DNA of 64,000 nucleotides from Nymphalis io (Eukaryota > Arthropoda > Insecta > Lepidoptera > Nymphalidae), in assembly GCF_905147045.1 (NCBI RefSeq), contig NC_065905.1:9424001-9488000 (forward strand), in the 5' to 3' direction. The stretch's first letter is position 1, and the number at the start of each line of letters is the position of its first letter. The notes under the pieces were generated by a model. The model saw only the letters and a program-made list of their open reading frames with translations, searched no databases and had not been told where the DNA came from. Position numbers and translations under genes: made by a program. This document shows, in pieces, positions 59,965 through 64,000 of this stretch.

Positions 59965-61385
59965 TGTATTTTTTTTTCCGGGAGGGCAAATGTCTCTACT
60001 CCACCTGATGGTAAGTGGTAGTAGAGTCCAAACACGACGACGGCCAGTACAGTCGGGAAAAATGTTCTGCACTAGCCGTCTTCGCCTTGCCGGCCCGTGA
60101 GCTGGTAAGGAATTCCATTTTTTGGAAGTGCGACAAAGAAAGGAGTTGCCAAATTTCTTTGTGCGCGATGGAATTGATGTCACAGTTAGGCGGTGGCATC
60201 GAGAGCCAGCACGCGTAGACTTATGAAAGAAGGAGGAAGCAGGAACTAGAAAGACTAATTCCTCAGAGCACTCGCCGTGATACAGTCGATAGAAAGCGCT
60301 CAGCGCTGCTATCTCTCGACGCAATTGTAAAGGCTCGAGGGTGTTTGTGACCTTTACGTCGCCAATAATGCGGACCGCACGTCGCTGCAACCGATCCAAG
60401 GCCTCCAGTAGGTACGTAGTGGAGCCATCCCAAAGATGCGAGCAATATTCCACGCAAGACTGTACCTGTGTTTTGTACAACAGGTACAGTTGTTGTGGCG
60501 TGAAAAAACGCCGCACCCTGTTCAGAACTCCGAGTTTCCGTGAAGCTGTTTTTATCACCAGCGGAATACCACAGAGGGAGGGAAGAGGGAAAAATTGTGA
60601 CTTTTTCACTGTGAAAGCGCATACCTGTGTTTTCTTGGCATTAAACTCAACAAGATTACCAGAGCCAGGCGATGAGTTCTAATCTCGAACTCGATAGAAA
60701 TCCTTCCGCCTCTCCTTAATTTCCGCTCGCCCAGCCACTGCGCGTCCATGGTATCCAATATGCACTGTACTATCGTCTGCATAGCAATGTATGTTCCCAA
60801 GAGAGAGCATATCATTGATATGCAAAAGAAAGAGTGTGGACGATAGCACAGTCCCTGGGGGACACCAGCATTCACTACATAGAATTGTGAAGCGCAGCCA
60901 TCAACTAAAACACGAAGGCTACGCTTGTGTAGGAAGCTGGCAATCCAGGTGCAAAACTCAGGCAGACGATATGCCGGCAGCTTGGAGAGAAGAATTCTGT
61001 GCCAGACCCTGTCGAAAGCCTTGGAGATATTGAGGCTGACAGCCAACGATTCCCCATGCTTGTCGATAGCTTCACCCCAGAGGTGTGTTACGTACGCTAG
61101 AAGATCACTTGTAGACCGTTTTGGTCGAAACCCCTAAGATCATTCATTAGACAGTGATCTTCTAGGTAATGGATAAGTTGGTTGTTAAGAATCCGTTCCA
61201 TCACCTTACAAAGTACTGAGGCGATAGCTATTGACCGATAATTTGCCGGGTCAGACCGATCCCTTTTTTGGGAACCGCTTGCACATTAGCTCTTCTCCAA
61301 ACCTCCGGCACATCTCAAAGAGAGAGAAAGTTGGAACAGGCGCATTAACGTATACCGCTTGTCTAAAAGCGGCTACTGTACGCAA
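59965..61385 (-). mobile_element. decayed CR1/Jockey-type LINE, reverse transcriptase end
   Basis: 5'-truncated non-LTR retrotransposon. Reading the minus strand: AVPKKGDRSDPANYRSIAIA (RT finger region, about 61275-61215), then a frame break near 61130, GFRPKRSTSDLL, SLNISKAFDRVWH and VNAGVPQG. A second frame shift follows near 60855, after which LHINDML and the catalytic CYADD (60772-60786) appear in another frame. The C-terminal part has YKTQVQSCVEYCSHLWDG, LEALDRLQRRAVRIIGD and a KKWNSLPA tail, then the stem-loop motif (60001-60018) and a poly-A tail (poly-T at 59969-59978). Several frameshifts make it non-functional. Confidence 0.9.
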
Positions 61386-61984
61386 AGGATTCTTTATTAT
61401 TCTTTCTTAAAAACGCAATTTCAGAGATTAGCTCGTAAGGGTAAAAAATATCGTTAATGTAGTTTACTCTTTATATACCCATGGTTGCGATTGTATACTT
61501 TATTTCGTGTTTACTTTTATATATTTTTTTACTTCAGTAAGGATTATACTGCATTCTTTTTTTTAGGGTTTGTTATTATTTTGTTATAGGATTTTGCAAT
61601 CAATTTCGACAATATTGATTTGTTTGTATTAATTAATTATGTTTAAAATAATATAAAGTTTAAGGATATACTTCTGAAATTAATCTAAATAGGCTGGTTT
61701 TTAATATATCAGAACAAAAATCAAATTATTTTGGAATAAAAATATCCTTGAAAACAATACATAAATATTTAAATGATAAAAAAAATGTTATTGTGCATAA
61801 AGGGACTCCTACAGTAACTCTCTATAGATCAGTACTAGGTATATTTCAAAGTTAAAGTTGACAGTAGATAGACCTTAAGAGAAACAAGACATTTAGGAGT
61901 AGGTAGGGAGTTACTAGTTAGGGCTACTCATAAATGAAAAGATTTATTAAGGGGTACGGGAACGAAAACAGGTTGGGAAGGACT
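61386..61984. other. intergenic AT-rich spacer
   Basis: Nothing recognisable between the LINE and the next family A element. Confidence 0.6.
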
Positions 61985-61987
61985 ACT

Positions 61988-62302
61988 TTTACTGGTGATA
62001 GGGCTTTGTGCAAGCTCGTCTGGGTAGGTACCATCCACTCATCAGATATTCTACCGCAAAACAGCAATACTTGATATTGTTGTGTTCCGGTTTGAAGGGT
62101 GAGTGAGCCAGTGTAATTATAGGCACAAGGGAAATAAAATCTTAGTTCCCAAGGTTGGTGGCGCATTGGCTATAAGCTATAGCTAATTGGCTATAAGCGA
62201 TGGTTGACATTTCTTACAATGCCAATGTCTAAGGGCGTTTGGTGACCACTTACCATCAGGTGGCCCATATGCTCGTCCACCTTCCTATTCTATAAAAAAA
62301 AA
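61988..62302 (+). mobile_element. family A element, copy 11 (young subfamily)
   Basis: Full-length sense copy nearly identical to copies 4 and 6, with a small internal duplication ('ggctataagctatagctaat' before 'tggctataagcgatgg') and a poly-A tail. Confidence 0.9.
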
Positions 62303-62957
62303 AACTAGTTACTAAAATATCAAGTCAGTTCACGAGACAATACGAGTCAGACCCTAAATATAGTCCGTGTTTCATTGTTTTTATATGCACATGAAAGTAG
62401 CTGGCATGCAACTGTGTAAGATACAGGCAAGTGTATTTTTGCATTAAGTCAGATTAGCTCATCTCAACTTTTGATCACCGTTTCAGAAACGGGGATCAAG
62501 AGTCCGTAGGGTTTTGTTAGAAAAATGAGAGAAGAATATCAAGTTTTCTTTAAGGTAATCAAAAGTGTCCTTCTGTACATGCTCGCAATATTTTTAGGTA
62601 TTAATCATTGGCATATTAAAATAAAACTTAAATTATGATATAAAATTTAATTGTCCTCAACCAAAGAGATAAAAGAAAATACATTTAAAACGAACCATTT
62701 ATATTGTAAATACTTTTGTATCGTAAGATTACATGTAGACCTTCGAAGTGTATAATAATGCACGTGATTAAATAATAATGGCGTAAACATAAGAAAAGTA
62801 GGGTTCAGCGGGAAGCGATGAATAATAATTGCAAAAAGAAACTTAGATAATTAATCGATCATATATGTTTTAAATTAATCTAAGAAAAATATTCAATTAA
62901 TCAATTTAGCTTTTAGAACATTTAAATAAAAAAAGAGTCATATTTTAATTATAATAA
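62303..62957. other. intergenic AT-rich spacer
   Basis: No gene or repeat recognised. Confidence 0.6.
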
Positions 62958-62963
62958 TTTATT
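62958..62963 (-). terminator. possible polyadenylation signal of the eIF3a-like gene
   Basis: AATAAA on the minus strand about 240 nt after the stop codon at 63202-63204. Confidence 0.4.
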
Positions 62964-63201
62964 GAGTGAATGTTAAACAAAACTAATAATTGCTTTTAAG
63001 GCTGAATAAATGTCTTGAATGATAGTATTAGAATATGCCATACAGCGTTATAAAATGTATAAAGAAAATATAGCTTAAAAAGGGTATAACTACATAGAAA
63101 TGTGGTTTAAAACATTTAAATTTGTAACTAATTTAAAGGTATGTGAGATAGTTAAATGTTGAAGAACCGCTGAACCCTTTACAAGTGCTGTAGTTGATCT
63201 C

Positions 63202-64000
63202 TTAGCGTTTTGTAGCCTGCTGCCACTCATCTGGGTCACGGGCTGAAACATAAATAATTATTAAGAAATAAAGGATCCAATTCTCCTTATTTAATCGAAG
63301 CGGAATTTAGGAGCTGTATACTAAATTCCTTTGATTAAATTATTTAATTCGATATAATAGTGTGACAGCGGTGAAGACAATAAATATTAAAAAATCATGT
63401 GCTGCCCATTGTGACAGACTTTCTTCTATAAAAATAATTATAGATCATCACTCACGTTTGTCTTCCCGACGAGGCGGCGGACGACGTTCGCGATCATCAC
63501 GTCGTGGACCATCACGGTCATCACGATCATCACGACGTGGACCATCGCGGTCGTCACGACGTGGACCGTCGCGGTCATCACGACGTGGACCGTCGCGATC
63601 ATCGCGACGTGGACCGTCACTATCGAAAACAAACATTGATTACGCGTTTAATACAATTTGTCTGGATCTAAAACGACTAGATTAAGCTATAATGCAGCAC
63701 TAGTACTGTTATACTGTACTATAGCTACTGCTTAATAGAATCTTCAAGGGTAAACTCTGCACTATATGATTTTTATTTGCTTAACTAGCTTTAGTATGCT
63801 TATAACTGTTATTATTATTTGCGTAACTAATTTATTATATATACGTTATATATTGAACTATTTTTTCTGTTATTTTTTCAATGATTCTTACCGATCATCC
63901 CTTCTAGGCGGGAAGCGATCTCGTTCCCTGAATCCTTCCCGGTCCCGCGGTGGATCGCGGAACCGGGAATGCACTTCCCGCCGATCGTCGCGAGGAGCCC
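63202..64000 (-). CDS. eIF3a: Arg/Asp-rich repeat C-terminus, probably eIF3 subunit A
   Basis: Three terminal exons on the minus strand: 63892->64000, 63456-63619 and 63202-63242, with GT-AG junctions. The frame runs ...RREVHSRFRDPPRDREGF...RRDDR | DGPRRDDR repeats ... RREDK | PRDPDEWQQATKR-stop. The middle exon encodes five copies of DGPRRDDR plus one extra DDR. eIF3a (the 170 kDa scaffold of translation initiation factor 3) ends in arrays of D-D-R-G-P-R-R units, and this is the best match I know. The globular PCI part lies beyond the right edge, so other RNA-binding Arg/Asp-rich proteins are not excluded. The middle exon could run a few codons further to its own stop, but the donor GTGAGT and matching acceptor argue for splicing. 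Confidence 0.6.

Noticed and set aside
63362..63685. Ser/Arg-repeat frame on the plus strand (SRRGPSRS repeats)
   Set aside because: It is the antisense of the DGPRRDDR repeat exon; the minus-strand frame has matching splice sites and neighbouring exons.

Overview
The window comes from an AT-rich, intron-bearing, repeat-dense insect genome. Gene content, short introns mixed with 10-20 kb ones, and several tRNA-derived SINE families point to a lepidopteran (butterfly or moth). This was read by eye with no database search, so family names rest on motif recognition. Exon borders were set by GT/GC-AG sites that keep the reading frame.

Layout. (1) 1-4117, minus: PPM1D/Wip1-like PP2C phosphatase, five exons seen, C-terminus beyond the left edge. 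(2) 4951-6281, minus: mitochondrial ribosomal protein L18, two exons. (3) 7635-24977, plus: TBC1D10/whacked-type Rab GAP, seven exons, with a 10.4 kb first intron full of repeats; it is divergent from mRpL18 across about 1.35 kb. (4) 25193-29059, plus: a weak candidate two-exon gene for a small membrane protein. (5) 30742-36143, minus: NAA25/psidin, the NatB auxiliary subunit, eleven exons, one with a GC donor. (6) 36950-37921, minus: main exon of a membrane-anchored AA15 (chitin-binding type 4) copper monooxygenase. I propose that its first coding exon is only two codons long, at 57439-57444, behind a TATA box, which gives an intron of about 19.5 kb. (7) 63202 to the right edge, minus: the last three exons of an Arg/Asp-rich repeat protein, most likely the eIF3a C-terminus.

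The rest is mobile DNA. There are twelve or so copies of a ~290 bp poly-A SINE-like family (here 'family A'), three tRNA-headed SINE families (B, C, D), a decayed CR1/Jockey-type LINE at 59965-61385, smaller LINE relics, a hAT transposase relic beside a 21-bp minisatellite, a MITE with 19-bp inverted ends, several unexplained hairpins, and a recent ~300 bp tandem duplication. Family A and the LINE share an identical 18-nt 3' stem-loop motif, which suggests that the LINE mobilises family A.

The genes do not form an operon-like unit. They are mostly housekeeping genes (phosphatase signalling, mitochondrial translation, Rab GAP, N-terminal acetylation, translation initiation) around one cuticle/chitin-related oxidase. 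I found no clear new multi-gene system. The most notable observations are the LPMO gene structure, the shared LINE/SINE tail, the hAT-linked minisatellite and the candidate small membrane protein.
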